Assembly: GCF_000959725.1 (NCBI RefSeq)
Contig: NZ_CP009322.1
Span: forward strand, 1,116,001-1,180,000
Direction of reading: 5' to 3'
Source of the DNA: Burkholderia gladioli
GTDB lineage: Bacteria; Pseudomonadota; Gammaproteobacteria; Burkholderiales; Burkholderiaceae
Length of the DNA stretch: 64,000 nt
Numbering within the stretch: position 1 is the stretch's first letter; the number at the start of each line of letters is the position of its first letter. The position numbers were made by a program, and so were the translations under genes. This document shows, piece by piece, positions 17,632 through 26,503 of this stretch. Under the pieces are notes generated by a model. It did not search any database. It was not told where the DNA came from and was given only the letters and a program-made list of their open reading frames with translations.

Positions 17632-18615
17632 ATGGACACCTTGCAAAACATGCGGGTCTTCGCCCGCGTGGTGGAAGCGGGCAGCTTCACCGCCGCCGCG
17701 CTGTCGCTCAACTCGACCACCGGCGCCATGTCGCGCGCCGTCTCGGAGCTGGAGGCGCGCCTGCGCACGCGGCTCATGAACCGCTCGACGCGTCGCCTCT
17801 CGCTGACGCCGGCCGGCGAAAGCTACCTGCTGCGCTGCCGGCAGATCCTCGCCGACGTCGACGCGGCCGAGGAGGAGGCGAGCTGCGCGCACGAGCGGCC
17901 ATCGGGCCTGTTGCGCCTGCACAGCTACGCCAGCATCGGCCAGCACTACGTATTGCCGGCGCTCAACGCCTATCGCGAGCAGCGTCCCGAGGTCTCGGTC
18001 GAGCTGACCCTGTCGCAGCGCGTGCCCGACCTGTTCGACGGCAGCAGCGACATGGCCGTGGTGACGGCCTCGTCCCTGCCCGATTCGGAGCTGGTCTCGT
18101 ATCGGCTCGGCGAGACCTTCAGCATCCTGTGCGCCTCGCCCGCCTACCTGCGTTCTCGCGGCGCGCCGGCCACGCCCGCCGAACTGGCCGCGCACGACTG
18201 CCTGACGCTGCAGACGCCCGCCTTCCCGACCCACGACTGGCTGCTCGAGACCCGCGAAGGCCAGGTCGAGCAGATCCGCGTCAGCGGCCCGGTGCAGACC
18301 AATACCGCCGAATCGCTGGCGGTGGCGATCGGCGAGGGCGTGGGCATCGGCATGCTGCCGCTGTATGCCGCGATCGGCCTGCTGCGCGATGGCTCGCTGA
18401 TGCGCGTGCTGCCGGCGCATACGCTGCAGCGCATGAGCATCTACGCGCTGTACCCGTCGCGCCGCTTCGTCGACGCGAAGGTGCGCACCTGGGTGGAGTT
18501 CCTGCGCGCCGACCTGCCCGATCGCATCGCGCGCGACGAGGCGATGCTGGCCTCGCTCGACGCGCGCATGCGCGCCGCGCTCGACTCCACGCGCCGCAGC
18601 GGCGTCACGCCCTGA
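17632..18615 (+). CDS. LysR-family transcriptional regulator (AaeR-like)
   Basis: 327 residues. HTH in FTAAALSLNSTTGAMSRAVSE, then the effector domain with the conserved ESLAVAIGEGVGIGMLPLYA. The opening MDTLQNMRVFARVVEAGSF is typical of the large LysR subgroup that controls neighbouring transporters and oxidoreductases. It is divergent from the FUSC exporter and probably induces it in response to an exported organic acid. It converges with the DUF4148 gene 150 bp downstream; no terminator is obvious in that gap. Confidence 0.85.
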   Translation: MDTLQNMRVFARVVEAGSFTAAALSLNSTTGAMSRAVSELEARLRTRLMNRSTRRLSLTPAGESYLLRCRQILADVDAAEEEASCAHERPSGLLRLHSYASIGQHYVLPALNAYREQRPEVSVELTLSQRVPDLFDGSSDMAVVTASSLPDSELVSYRLGETFSILCASPAYLRSRGAPATPAELAAHDCLTLQTPAFPTHDWLLETREGQVEQIRVSGPVQTNTAESLAVAIGEGVGIGMLPLYAAIGLLRDGSLMRVLPAHTLQRMSIYALYPSRRFVDAKVRTWVEFLRADLPDRIARDEAMLASLDARMRAALDSTRRSGVTP

Positions 18616-18765
18616 AGCCGCGGCGCTCGCGCGCGGCCAGGCCGAAGCGCGAGCGCGGGATTGGGGCGTTGTCATCTTCGACAGCCGAGGTTCGACATGG
18701 CGGCAGGCGGCCGAGGTCATGGCGCGCGTGCCGCCCGAATGCGGGCCGCCCGCGCGCCGGCCGTC

Positions 18766-19059
18766 TTACTGCGCGGCCTTGCCGGCTTCCGACACGGCCT
18801 GCCCGTTCGGGCCGTAGGCCTGCTTCGCGGCCTCGGCCTGCGCAAGTCGCTTGGCCTGCAGGCGCTGCTGCGCGGCCAGCACGTTCTCCGGATAGTTCGC
18901 GTCGTTGCCGCTGGCCGGCGAGTAGCCGACCGATTCCAGGTCGACCAGTTCCTGGATCACCTGGGCGCGCGTCAGGCCGTGGTTGGCGGTCTGGGCGAAG
19001 GCAAGGGCGGGGGCCGCGATCACGAGGGCGGCGGCGGTCGAGGCGATGAACGTTTTCAT
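18766..19059 (-). CDS. DUF4148-family secreted protein
   Basis: 97 residues. MKTFIASTAAALVIAAPALAF is a signal peptide with cleavage near FAQT; the mature protein has the DUF4148 signature LTRAQVIQELVDLESVGYSP followed by a Gln/Ala-rich helix. This family of short periplasmic proteins is strongly expanded in Burkholderia and relatives and has no known function. ATG 19059 is preceded by a good AAGGAG site. It is a single gene, divergent from the CodA-like deaminase. Confidence 0.88.
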   Translation of the reverse strand: MKTFIASTAAALVIAAPALAFAQTANHGLTRAQVIQELVDLESVGYSPASGNDANYPENVLAAQQRLQAKRLAQAEAAKQAYGPNGQAVSEAGKAAQ

Positions 19060-19342
19060 GGTTTGGCTCCTTCTGGCGTTCCGGTTCGATGTCAACGCAA
19101 CGATCGAATCCATGCAGGCAGTGTAGGGAGCGGCCGCGGCAGGAAACACCGGGCCGGCTGGAGGGCAGCCTTCCGGATTTCGCAACAGTGGCGCGGCTCG
19201 ACGCCCGCTGCGCGGCGGTGATTTTGGTGGCGCGGGCGTTTGATTAGAATGAACGTCGGCCGGTGCCTGCCTCGCGCGCCCGGCACCCGCGATATCGCCC
19301 GGCACGCGTTTGCGGCGCCGGTTGCCCACCACAGGAACGACC

Positions 19343-20620
19343 ATGAAGATCGTCAACGCGACGCTGCGCCGGCGCAGCGGCCTCCATACCCTCGAACTCG
19401 ACGGCGCGAGCATCGCCCGGATCGTCCCGCAGGAGGCACGCATCGCGCCGGGCCAGCCGAACGCGCCGGCCACGCCGGACCTGATCGACGCCGAAGGCCG
19501 CCTGGTGATCCCGCCGCTGGTCGAGCCGCATATCCACCTCGACGCCGTGCTGACGGCGGGCGACCCCGAATGGAATCGCAGCGGCACGCTGTTCGAGGGC
19601 ATCGAGCGCTGGAGCCAGCGCAAGGCCACCATCACCCACGAGGACACCAAGACGCGCGCCCACACGGCGATCGCGATGCTGCGCGACCACGGCATCCAGC
19701 ACGTGCGCACCCATGTCGACGTGACCGATCCGACGCTGGCCGCGTTGGCGGCGATGCTGGAGGTCAAGGAGGAAGCGCGCGGGCTGATCGACCTGCAGAT
19801 CGTCGCCTTCCCGCAGGAGGGCATCGAGTCCTTCGACGACGGCCGCGCGCTGATGGCGCGCGCGATCGAGATGGGCGCCGACGTGGTGGGCGGCATCCCG
19901 CACTTCGAGAACACGCGCGAGCAGGGCGTGAGTTCGCTGAAATACCTGATGGAGCTGGCCGAGCGCAGCGGCTGCCTGGTCGACGTCCATTGCGACGAGA
20001 CCGACGATCCGCATTCGCGCTTCCTGGAGGTGCTGGCCGAGGAGGCGCGCGTGCGCGGCATGGGCTCGCGCGTGACGGCCAGCCATACCACGGCGATGGG
20101 CTCCTACGACAACGCCTATTGCTCGAAGCTGTTCCGCCTGCTCAAGCGCTCGGGGATCCACTTCATTTCCTGCCCGACCGAGAGCATCCATCTGCAGGGG
20201 CGCTTCGACAGCTTCCCGAAGCGGCGCGGCGTGACGCGCGTGGCCGAACTCGACCGCGCCGGCATCAACGTCTGCTTCGGGCAGGACTCGATCCAGGACC
20301 CCTGGTACCCGCTAGGCAACGGCAATATCCTGCGCGTGCTCGATGCCGGCCTGCATATCTGCCACATGATGGGCTACGACGACCTGCAGCGCTGTCTCGA
20401 CTTCGTCACCGACCACAGCGCGGCAGCCTTGTCGCTCGGCGAGCGCTACGGGCTGGAGGCGGGCCGGCCTGCGAACCTGGTGGTGCTCGATGCAGACAGC
20501 GATTACGACGCGCTGCGGCGGCAGGTCAAGCCGCTGCTGTCGATTCGCGCGGGGCGCGTGATCCTGCGGCGCGAGCCGGAACGGATCGCCTATTCCTCGC
20601 AAGCCGCGGCGCGGGCCTGA
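19343..20620 (+). CDS. CodA-like amidohydrolase (cytosine deaminase family)
   Basis: 425 residues, very close to E. coli CodA along the whole length (E. coli is 427). Metal and catalytic residues are intact: H63 and H65 in PHIHLD, H216 and E219 in VHCDE, H248 in ASHTT, D315 in FGQDS; the substrate-side Q158 in FPQEG is also kept. The residue after the metal aspartate is S316 where E. coli has D314, and Q314 replaces the preceding histidine. Position 314 controls substrate choice in CodA, so cytosine may not be the real substrate. ATG 19343 begins the conserved region. It heads a plus-strand unit with a reductase and an M24 protein and may act in breakdown of a nitrogenous ring compound. Confidence 0.82.
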   Translation: MKIVNATLRRRSGLHTLELDGASIARIVPQEARIAPGQPNAPATPDLIDAEGRLVIPPLVEPHIHLDAVLTAGDPEWNRSGTLFEGIERWSQRKATITHEDTKTRAHTAIAMLRDHGIQHVRTHVDVTDPTLAALAAMLEVKEEARGLIDLQIVAFPQEGIESFDDGRALMARAIEMGADVVGGIPHFENTREQGVSSLKYLMELAERSGCLVDVHCDETDDPHSRFLEVLAEEARVRGMGSRVTASHTTAMGSYDNAYCSKLFRLLKRSGIHFISCPTESIHLQGRFDSFPKRRGVTRVAELDRAGINVCFGQDSIQDPWYPLGNGNILRVLDAGLHICHMMGYDDLQRCLDFVTDHSAAALSLGERYGLEAGRPANLVVLDADSDYDALRRQVKPLLSIRAGRVILRREPERIAYSSQAAARA

Positions 20621-20673
20621 ACGGGCGGCGGCGCCTTGCGCGCCGAAGCCACCAAGGTATCTCGTCCATTGCC

Positions 20674-20697
20674 CCCGCGGGTAGTCGTTGCCGCGGG
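20674..20697 (+). other. Hairpin between the CodA-like gene and the reductase
   Basis: CCCGCGG (20674-20680) and CCGCGGG (20691-20697) with a 10-nt loop, followed by CTTCTCG. The T content after it is too low to call a strong terminator; it may partly attenuate read-through in this 133-bp gap. Confidence 0.3.
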
Positions 20698-20753
20698 CTT
20701 CTCGCACAGGCAAGATTCCGCCATCGTCGATTTCCGCCGGACCCCAGACAGTC

Positions 20754-22118
20754 GTGAAGATAACGGACGCCCCCACGCAGTGGCAATTCAGGACATCCAG
20801 CGCCGAGGACGTGGTGAGTTCGGCGCTGGCCGCCGATTTCCCGGTGCGCTTTTCGTGCCGCGAAGGCTTCTGCGGCCAGTGCCGCGGCGAGGTGCTGGCC
20901 GGGCGCTACCGCAGCGGCCGCGACGGCGAACCGCGCGAGGTCGCGCCAGGCGCCCGCGCCGAACCGGTGCTGCTGTGCCAGACCTATCCGCAGGCCGACC
21001 TGCTGCTGCGCGTGCCGCGCGCAGGCGACATCGCCTCGGGCGTGCGCGCCGCGCGCATCGAGTCGGTCGAGCTGGCGGCGGCCGATATCGCGGTGGTGCG
21101 CTTCACGCTGCTAGACGGCGAGCCCCTGCGCTACGAGGCCGGCCAGTTCATGGCGATCCGCTGGTCGGCAGCCGGCTACAAGCCTTTCTCGCTGGCGCGC
21201 GCCTGCGAGGGCGGGGCGGGCTTCGAGATCCATGTGCGCAAGGCGGCGGGCGGCGAATTCACCGAATGGCTGTTTGCCGAGGACGGTCGGCACGCGGTGG
21301 GGGCGATCCTCGGCGTCGAGGGGCCGCTCGGCGAATTCGGCTGGCAGACGCCGCTGGACCGGCCGGCGATACTGGTCGCCACCGGCACCGGCTTCGCGCC
21401 GCTCGAGGCGATGATCGAGGCGCATCGGCTGTGGGAGCGCGCCAGCCCCGTGCATCTCTATGTCGGCGCGCGGACGGCCGCCGATCTCTACGCGGATGCG
21501 CGGTGCCGCGCCTGGGCGGCGGCGCCCGGGCAGGCCGGCCTGCGTTACGTGCCGGTGCTGTCGGGCGAGTCGCGCGAGGGGATGCGCAGCGGCAGGGTCG
21601 ACGCGGCCGTGATGGCGGATTTCCCCTCGTTGGCGCAGGTCGACGTCTATGCCTGCGGCGCGCCGGCCATGGTCGAGGCGGCGCGGGCTGGTTTCGTCGG
21701 CGCGCGTGGCCTGCCGGCCGGGCGTTTCTTCGCCGATCCGTTCGCGCCGCCGCGCCCCTCGTCGACGCGGCGCGACACGCTGCTGCGCATGAACCTGCGC
21801 CTGCCCGACGGCCGGCAAGGCCACTTGATGGCGGTGCAAGGGCGCCCCCTGCTGGGCGAACTGATGCGCGCCGGCATCGCGCTCCAGCATCTGTGCGGCG
21901 GCCATGCCGTCTGCGCGACCTGCGCGGTCCAGATCCAGGCCGGCGCCGACGCGCCGCCGCCCGCCGAGGACGAAGCCGAGCTGCTCGACTTCCTCGGCGC
22001 CGCGCCCGGCACGCGCCTGGCCTGCCAGTTGCGGCTCGCCGCCGGCTTCGAGCATGCGCAAGTGAGCTTGCCGCGAGGCCTGCTGCTCGACGGCCCGCAA
22101 ACGGAGGCGGCGCGATGA
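20754..22118 (+). CDS. Flavin reductase with ferredoxin domains at both ends
   Basis: 454 residues from the GTG at 20754 (start uncertain; TTG 20688 is the next option, no clear RBS). Domain order: an N-terminal [2Fe-2S] ferredoxin (C35, C40, C43, C75: CX4CX2C...C), an FAD-binding barrel with KPFSLARA (about 145), an NAD(P) domain with LVATGTGFAPLEAM and VYACGAPAMV, and a C-terminal second [2Fe-2S] domain (C381, C387, C390, C424: CX5CX2C...C). The middle is a ferredoxin-NADP reductase-type module such as those feeding Rieske or diiron oxygenases. Having ferredoxins at both ends is unusual. No oxygenase partner is in the window. Its stop overlaps the next start (ATGA). Confidence 0.82.
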   Translation: MKITDAPTQWQFRTSSAEDVVSSALAADFPVRFSCREGFCGQCRGEVLAGRYRSGRDGEPREVAPGARAEPVLLCQTYPQADLLLRVPRAGDIASGVRAARIESVELAAADIAVVRFTLLDGEPLRYEAGQFMAIRWSAAGYKPFSLARACEGGAGFEIHVRKAAGGEFTEWLFAEDGRHAVGAILGVEGPLGEFGWQTPLDRPAILVATGTGFAPLEAMIEAHRLWERASPVHLYVGARTAADLYADARCRAWAAAPGQAGLRYVPVLSGESREGMRSGRVDAAVMADFPSLAQVDVYACGAPAMVEAARAGFVGARGLPAGRFFADPFAPPRPSSTRRDTLLRMNLRLPDGRQGHLMAVQGRPLLGELMRAGIALQHLCGGHAVCATCAVQIQAGADAPPPAEDEAELLDFLGAAPGTRLACQLRLAAGFEHAQVSLPRGLLLDGPQTEAAR

Positions 22119-22801
22119 TGAAGCGCGAGGATTACGAGGACGTCGGCCCGCATTTCGACATCGAGGGCATGCTCGAGGTGCGCCGCCGCAGTCGCGAGGC
22201 GGTGCACGCGATCGCGGCGCACATCGAGCCGGGCATGCGCGAGGAGGACGCGACGCGCCTGGCGCGCGTGGTGCTGCGCGAGCGCGGGCTGCTGCGCGGC
22301 TGGCACAAGATCGTGGTGCGCTTCGGCCCGAACACGCTGCGCGAATACGGCAACCCCTCGGCGCCCGACGTGGTGCTGGGCGCCGACGACATCTTCTTCA
22401 TCGATGTCGGCCCGGTCTGGCAGCGCTGGGAGGGCGACGCGGGCGAGACCTTCGTGGTCGGCCACGATCCCGAGATGCATCGCGCCCGCGCCGAGGTGTT
22501 CGCGCTGTGGAAGGCGGTGCATGCGCAATGGCGCGAGGCGCGCGTCAGCGGCCGCGCGCTCTACGAATTCGCCACGCGCGAGGCCGAGGCGATGGGCTGG
22601 GAGCTGAACCTGAAGCGGATGTCGGGGCACCGGATCGCCGACTTCCCGCACGAACCGAAGTTCGCGGGCACCTTGTCGACGGCCGATATCGTGCCGAGCG
22701 CGCATGTCTGGATCCTGGAGATGCATATCCGTCATCGCACGCGCGGCTTCGGCGCCTTCTACGAGGACCTGATGCTGGAGCGCGAGGTGCTGGCGCGCTG
22801 A
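22115..22801 (+). CDS. M24-family metallopeptidase-like protein
   Basis: 228 residues, a pita-bread fold protein without the N-terminal creatinase domain. All five metal ligands are visible: D97 in FFIDVGP, D108 in EGDAGETF, H172 in MSGHRIADF, E202 in WILEMHI and E217 in FYEDLML. Relatives include methionine aminopeptidase, prolidase-like enzymes and creatinase-type amidinohydrolases. The start overlaps the reductase stop by 4 nt and follows GGAGGCGG, showing translational coupling, so it belongs to the same pathway. A bidirectional terminator follows at 22818. Confidence 0.82.
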   Translation: MMKREDYEDVGPHFDIEGMLEVRRRSREAVHAIAAHIEPGMREEDATRLARVVLRERGLLRGWHKIVVRFGPNTLREYGNPSAPDVVLGADDIFFIDVGPVWQRWEGDAGETFVVGHDPEMHRARAEVFALWKAVHAQWREARVSGRALYEFATREAEAMGWELNLKRMSGHRIADFPHEPKFAGTLSTADIVPSAHVWILEMHIRHRTRGFGAFYEDLMLEREVLAR

Positions 22802-22817
22802 ATCATGAGGCAGGCAA

Positions 22818-22850
22818 GCGGGCCCGGCCGGAACGATCGGCCGGGCCCGC
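22818..22850. terminator. Bidirectional hairpin between convergent units
   Basis: Perfect 13-bp G+C stem (22818-22830 with 22838-22850, arms starting GCGGGCCCGG) and 7-nt loop GAACGAT, exactly between the M24 stop and the amidase stop. Only a short T run (CGCGTTT) follows on the plus strand. Confidence 0.65.
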
Positions 22851-22856
22851 CGCGTT

Positions 22857-24224
22857 TCAGTGGCGCAAGGCCTGCGCGATGCCGGCCGCCACGCGCAGCA
22901 CGCGCGCATCCTCCAGCGCGAGCCCGCCGACGCTGAGCCCCACCGGCGCGCTGCCGGCCGGCGTGCAAGGCAGCGATACGGCGCAGCCGTCGAGGAAGTT
23001 CACCACCGAGGGATTGCGCAGCACCAGCCCGTTGGTGCTGGCGAAGCGCGCCGCGTCGGCTTCGAGCGGGGCGATCGCGGGCGGCACGATCGGCACGGTC
23101 GGCATCAGGAAGGCGTCGAAGCCCTCGAACGCGGCGCGCGCCTGTTCGATCGCCTCGGCGCGCGCCGCCTGCAACTCGATGTAGTCGGCCGCGAGCGCCG
23201 GCTCGCCGATCCGCAGCCGCGCCAGCACGCGCGGGTCATAGGCGTCGGCGCGCGTCGCCAGCGTCTCGCGATGCAGCGCATAGGCCTCGATCGGCGAGAA
23301 GCCGAAGCGGTTGATCGAAGGCAGCATGTCGAGCACCGGCAGGCGCACCGGCACCAGCTTCGCGCCGGAGCGCGACAGGCGGCCCAGCGTCTCGTCCCAG
23401 GCGCGCGCGACGGTCTCGTCCATCTGTTCGGTCACGTAGTTCGACAGCACCGCCAGGCGCAGGCCGTCGAGCGGTGCCGCCGGCTGCGAGAAACCGCCGG
23501 CCTCGACGGTCTCGCCGGCCAGCAGCCGGTCGATCAGCGCGCAGCAGGCCACGCTCGGCGCGATCGCGCCGGTTGAATCGAGCGTGGTGGAGAGCGGGAA
23601 CATGCCGCGCGTCGAGATCCGCCGCGCGGTGGGCTTGAAGCCGGTCAGCCCGCAGAACGCGGCCGGAATCCGCAGCGAGCCGCCGGTATCGCTGCCCAGG
23701 CCGGCCGCGGCCATGCCTTGCGCGACCGAGGCCGCCGCGCCCGAGGAGGAGCCGCCCGCCACGCGCGGCTCGTCGGGCTGCCAGGGCGAGCGCGGCGTGC
23801 CGCGCCAGGGATTGACGCCGAGCCCCGAGAAGGCGAACTCGCTCATGTTGGTGCGGCCCACCAGCACCGCGCCGGCGCGGCGCATCAACGCGATCGCGGG
23901 CGCGTCGGCCGCGGCGGGCGGCGCGTCGTCGAGCACGCGCGAGCCGGCGCGCGTGACCTGGCCCGCCACGTCGTAGAGATCCTTGACCGAGACGGGCAGG
24001 CCCGCCAGCGGCGACAGGCGCACGCCGGCGCGACGCAGCGCGTCCTGCGCATCGGCCTGGCGGCGCGCGTCGTCGGCATCGACTTGGCAGAACGCGTGGG
24101 CGCCGTTGCCGCCCTCGGCGTCGATGCGCGCGAGCGCGATATCGACCAACTCGCGGCTGGTGGTGATGCCGGCATCGAGTTGCGCGGCGAGAGTCAGCAG
24201 CGGGGTGGCGGGCGTGAAGCGCAT
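22857..24224 (-). CDS. Amidase-signature family amidase
   Basis: 455 residues. The Ser-cisSer-Lys triad is complete: K81 in LPVSVKDLYDV, cis-Ser S159 in the glycine/serine-rich motif AGGSSSGAAA, and nucleophile S183 in SDTGGSLRIPA. Such enzymes hydrolyse linear amides or small cyclic-derived amides (AtzE/AtzF, allophanate and indoleacetamide hydrolases are relatives). ATG 24224 is chosen over 24260 because it has a good AGGAG site and starts at the conserved region. It is last in the minus-strand unit LysR, EthD-like, MHS transporter, DUF2848, amidase, and converges on the CodA unit. A role releasing ammonia from an amide intermediate is likely. Confidence 0.85.
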   Translation of the reverse strand: MRFTPATPLLTLAAQLDAGITTSRELVDIALARIDAEGGNGAHAFCQVDADDARRQADAQDALRRAGVRLSPLAGLPVSVKDLYDVAGQVTRAGSRVLDDAPPAAADAPAIALMRRAGAVLVGRTNMSEFAFSGLGVNPWRGTPRSPWQPDEPRVAGGSSSGAAASVAQGMAAAGLGSDTGGSLRIPAAFCGLTGFKPTARRISTRGMFPLSTTLDSTGAIAPSVACCALIDRLLAGETVEAGGFSQPAAPLDGLRLAVLSNYVTEQMDETVARAWDETLGRLSRSGAKLVPVRLPVLDMLPSINRFGFSPIEAYALHRETLATRADAYDPRVLARLRIGEPALAADYIELQAARAEAIEQARAAFEGFDAFLMPTVPIVPPAIAPLEADAARFASTNGLVLRNPSVVNFLDGCAVSLPCTPAGSAPVGLSVGGLALEDARVLRVAAGIAQALRH

Positions 24225-24269
24225 CGGGGTGTCTCCTGCAGGTTGGTAGGGAGCGCGCATGCGGGCCGC

Positions 24270-24977
24270 TCAGGCGACCACGGGCAGCGCCTGGATCGCG
24301 TAACGGTGGCGCAGGCTGCGGCCGAGCACGGGATCGTGCAGCTCGAGCTCGAAGGCGTCGCCGCTCTTCATCGCGGCCATCTCCCCGAGCACGGCCAGGG
24401 TGCCGCTGTACATCGCGCTGCCGGCTGGCAGGGCCTCGATGTCGATGCCGCCGTGACGCTGCCACAGCGTGGCGGGCGGCAGCAGGCCGTCGACGCTGCC
24501 TTGCTGGTAGGTGCGCGCGCTGCCGTCGGCGGCGACGAAGCGCGCGCGCAGCTCCAGGCGGTCCCAGTGCGCGGCCACGTCGGCGTAGCGCCAGGCCTCG
24601 CGCGCCACCGGCTTGACGCAGACCTGCTTGGAGACGGCCACGCTATAGGCCTCGGTCTTGCGGTCGGTGTGATCGGAGCCGATCGTCACCAGGGTGCCGA
24701 GCGGGCTGCCGAACAGCACGTATTCGATCTCGCCGCTGGTGTCGGTGCCGAGCACCTCGACCGTGTCGGCCTGGCTCAGTTGCTGGGCGGCGACGCGGTA
24801 GAAGCAGGGCGTGCTGGAGGGCGGCGCCACGCCGAGCGCGGCCAGTTCGTCGATGTGGTGCTGGATCGCGGCCGCGTCGCGGCCGGCCCAGCCGGCGATG
24901 ACGAGCGTGTCGAAGCCGAGTTCGAGCGTGCGAGGGGCGCCGTCGGGCGAGGAAACGGTGAAGGAAAGCTGGGTCAT
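24270..24977 (-). CDS. DUF2848-family protein (FAH-like fold)
   Basis: 235 residues. The block IGSDHTDRKTEAYSVAVSKQ followed by VCVKPVARE is the hallmark of DUF2848, and the C-terminal YSGTLAVLGEM fits as well. The family resembles fumarylacetoacetate hydrolases and may bind a metal and cleave a C-C or C-N bond in a keto acid; no member that I know has a firm reaction. It lies 45 bp upstream of the amidase on the same strand and probably shares its transcript. The Shine-Dalgarno site is weak. Confidence 0.82.
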   Translation of the reverse strand: MTQLSFTVSSPDGAPRTLELGFDTLVIAGWAGRDAAAIQHHIDELAALGVAPPSSTPCFYRVAAQQLSQADTVEVLGTDTSGEIEYVLFGSPLGTLVTIGSDHTDRKTEAYSVAVSKQVCVKPVAREAWRYADVAAHWDRLELRARFVAADGSARTYQQGSVDGLLPPATLWQRHGGIDIEALPAGSAMYSGTLAVLGEMAAMKSGDAFELELHDPVLGRSLRHRYAIQALPVVA

Positions 24978-25151
24978 GTCGGGTTCGGGTCGTGCGGGAG
25001 CCGGCGTCGCGCCAGGCGCGCGGCCGGCCTCGCGCGGCGCCCGGGCATCGCGGCCCGCGCGTCGGCTAAGACGGCCGCGCCGGCATGGCGCCGGCGGGGA
25101 GCGTGGCAAGAAGCGCGGCGGCTGCCGCGCGGGAGTTTCATGGGCGAGGCT

Positions 25152-26462
25152 TCAGTCCTCGAGCGCGCGATGCGCGGTCTCGCGCGCGGCGAGCAGGGCG
25201 ATCGCGGTGATGATCAGCGCGCCTGTCACGTACAGCGAGACGGCGATCGTGGTGTGCCAGTTGCGGAACAGCGCGACGATGATCAGCGGCGCGAATCCGC
25301 CGCCGAGGATGCCGGCCAGCGTGTAGGCCAGCGAGGAGCCGGCGTAGCGCACGCGGGTCGGGAACTGCTCGGTGACGAAGGCGGCCTGCGGGCCGTACAT
25401 CACGGCGTGGATCACCAGGCCGATCACCACCGCCAGCACGATCAATCCCGGCTGCGAGGTGTTGACCAGCGAGAAGAACGCGAAGGCCCAGACGATCGCC
25501 GCCAGCACGCCGCCGAGATAGACGGGGCGCCGGCCGAAACGGTCCGACAGCGCGCCGAACAGCGGCACCGTCAGCGCGTTGCAGGCGGTGCCGCACAGCA
25601 CGGCGGTGAGTGCCAGCGAACGCGACAGGTTCAGCACCGTGGTCACGTAGGTCAGCGTGAACACCACGATCAACGCATAGAGCACGTCCGAGCCGATCCG
25701 CGAGCCGCCGGCCACCAGCAGGCGGCGCCAGTGCTGCGAGAACACCTCGGCCACCGGCACCTTGGCGGTGTTGTGCGATTCGCTGAGCTTCTCGAAGGCC
25801 GGCGTCTCGCCCACGCCGCGGCGCACCCACAGCCCGAAGACCACCAGCAGCAGGCTGGCCAGGAAGGGCACGCGCCAGCCCCAGTCGAGGAACGCGTCGG
25901 AGGACACCGAGATGGTGATCAGCGCGATGAAGCCGGTGCCGAGCAGGGTGCCGAACGAGGGCCCGACCTGGGCCCAGGAGGCATTCAGGCCGCGCTTCTT
26001 CTGGTTGCCGTGCTCGACCGAGAGCAGCACCGCGCCGGCCCATTCGCCGCCCAGCGCGATGCCTTGCACGAAGCGCAGGCTCACCAGCAGGATCGGGCTC
26101 AGGATGCCGGCCGACTGGTAGGTGGGCAGCACGCCCATCAGCGCGGTGGTGATGCCCATCAGCAGCAGGGTCAGCATCAGCACGGCGCGCCGGCCGAGCT
26201 TGTCGCCGAGGTTGCCGAACACGAAGCCGCCCAGCGGCCGCGACACGTAGCCGACCGCGTAGGTCGAGAAGGCCAGCAGGGTGCCGGCCAGCGGATCGAC
26301 CGAGGGGAAGAACAGGTGGTTGAAGACCAGCGCGGCGAGCGTGTTGTAGACCGTGAAGTCGTACCACTCCAGCGAGGTGCCGATCATGCTCGCGGTGGCG
26401 AGGCGTCCGCGTCCGGCGCGCGGTTGCTCCAGCGTCGGTGACGTGCTGGCGAGAGCGTTCAT
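25152..26462 (-). CDS. MFS transporter, metabolite:H+ symporter (MHS) family
   Basis: 436 residues with 12 predicted membrane segments. MHS features are the opening SMIGTSLEWYDFTVYNTLAAL, motif A in GNLGDKLGRRAV and DRFGRRPVYLGG, and RFVQGIALGGEWAGAVLL. Relatives import carboxylates such as shikimate, alpha-ketoglutarate or citrate. ATG 26462 is used; an in-frame ATG 12 bp upstream (MEKKM) is also possible. It lies between DUF2848 and the EthD-like gene and probably imports the compound the cluster degrades. Confidence 0.87.
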   Translation of the reverse strand: MNALASTSPTLEQPRAGRGRLATASMIGTSLEWYDFTVYNTLAALVFNHLFFPSVDPLAGTLLAFSTYAVGYVSRPLGGFVFGNLGDKLGRRAVLMLTLLLMGITTALMGVLPTYQSAGILSPILLVSLRFVQGIALGGEWAGAVLLSVEHGNQKKRGLNASWAQVGPSFGTLLGTGFIALITISVSSDAFLDWGWRVPFLASLLLVVFGLWVRRGVGETPAFEKLSESHNTAKVPVAEVFSQHWRRLLVAGGSRIGSDVLYALIVVFTLTYVTTVLNLSRSLALTAVLCGTACNALTVPLFGALSDRFGRRPVYLGGVLAAIVWAFAFFSLVNTSQPGLIVLAVVIGLVIHAVMYGPQAAFVTEQFPTRVRYAGSSLAYTLAGILGGGFAPLIIVALFRNWHTTIAVSLYVTGALIITAIALLAARETAHRALED

Positions 26463-26503
26463 CTTTTTCTCCATCAGGTGGGGCAGCGGTGGCACATCGG
26501 GTT

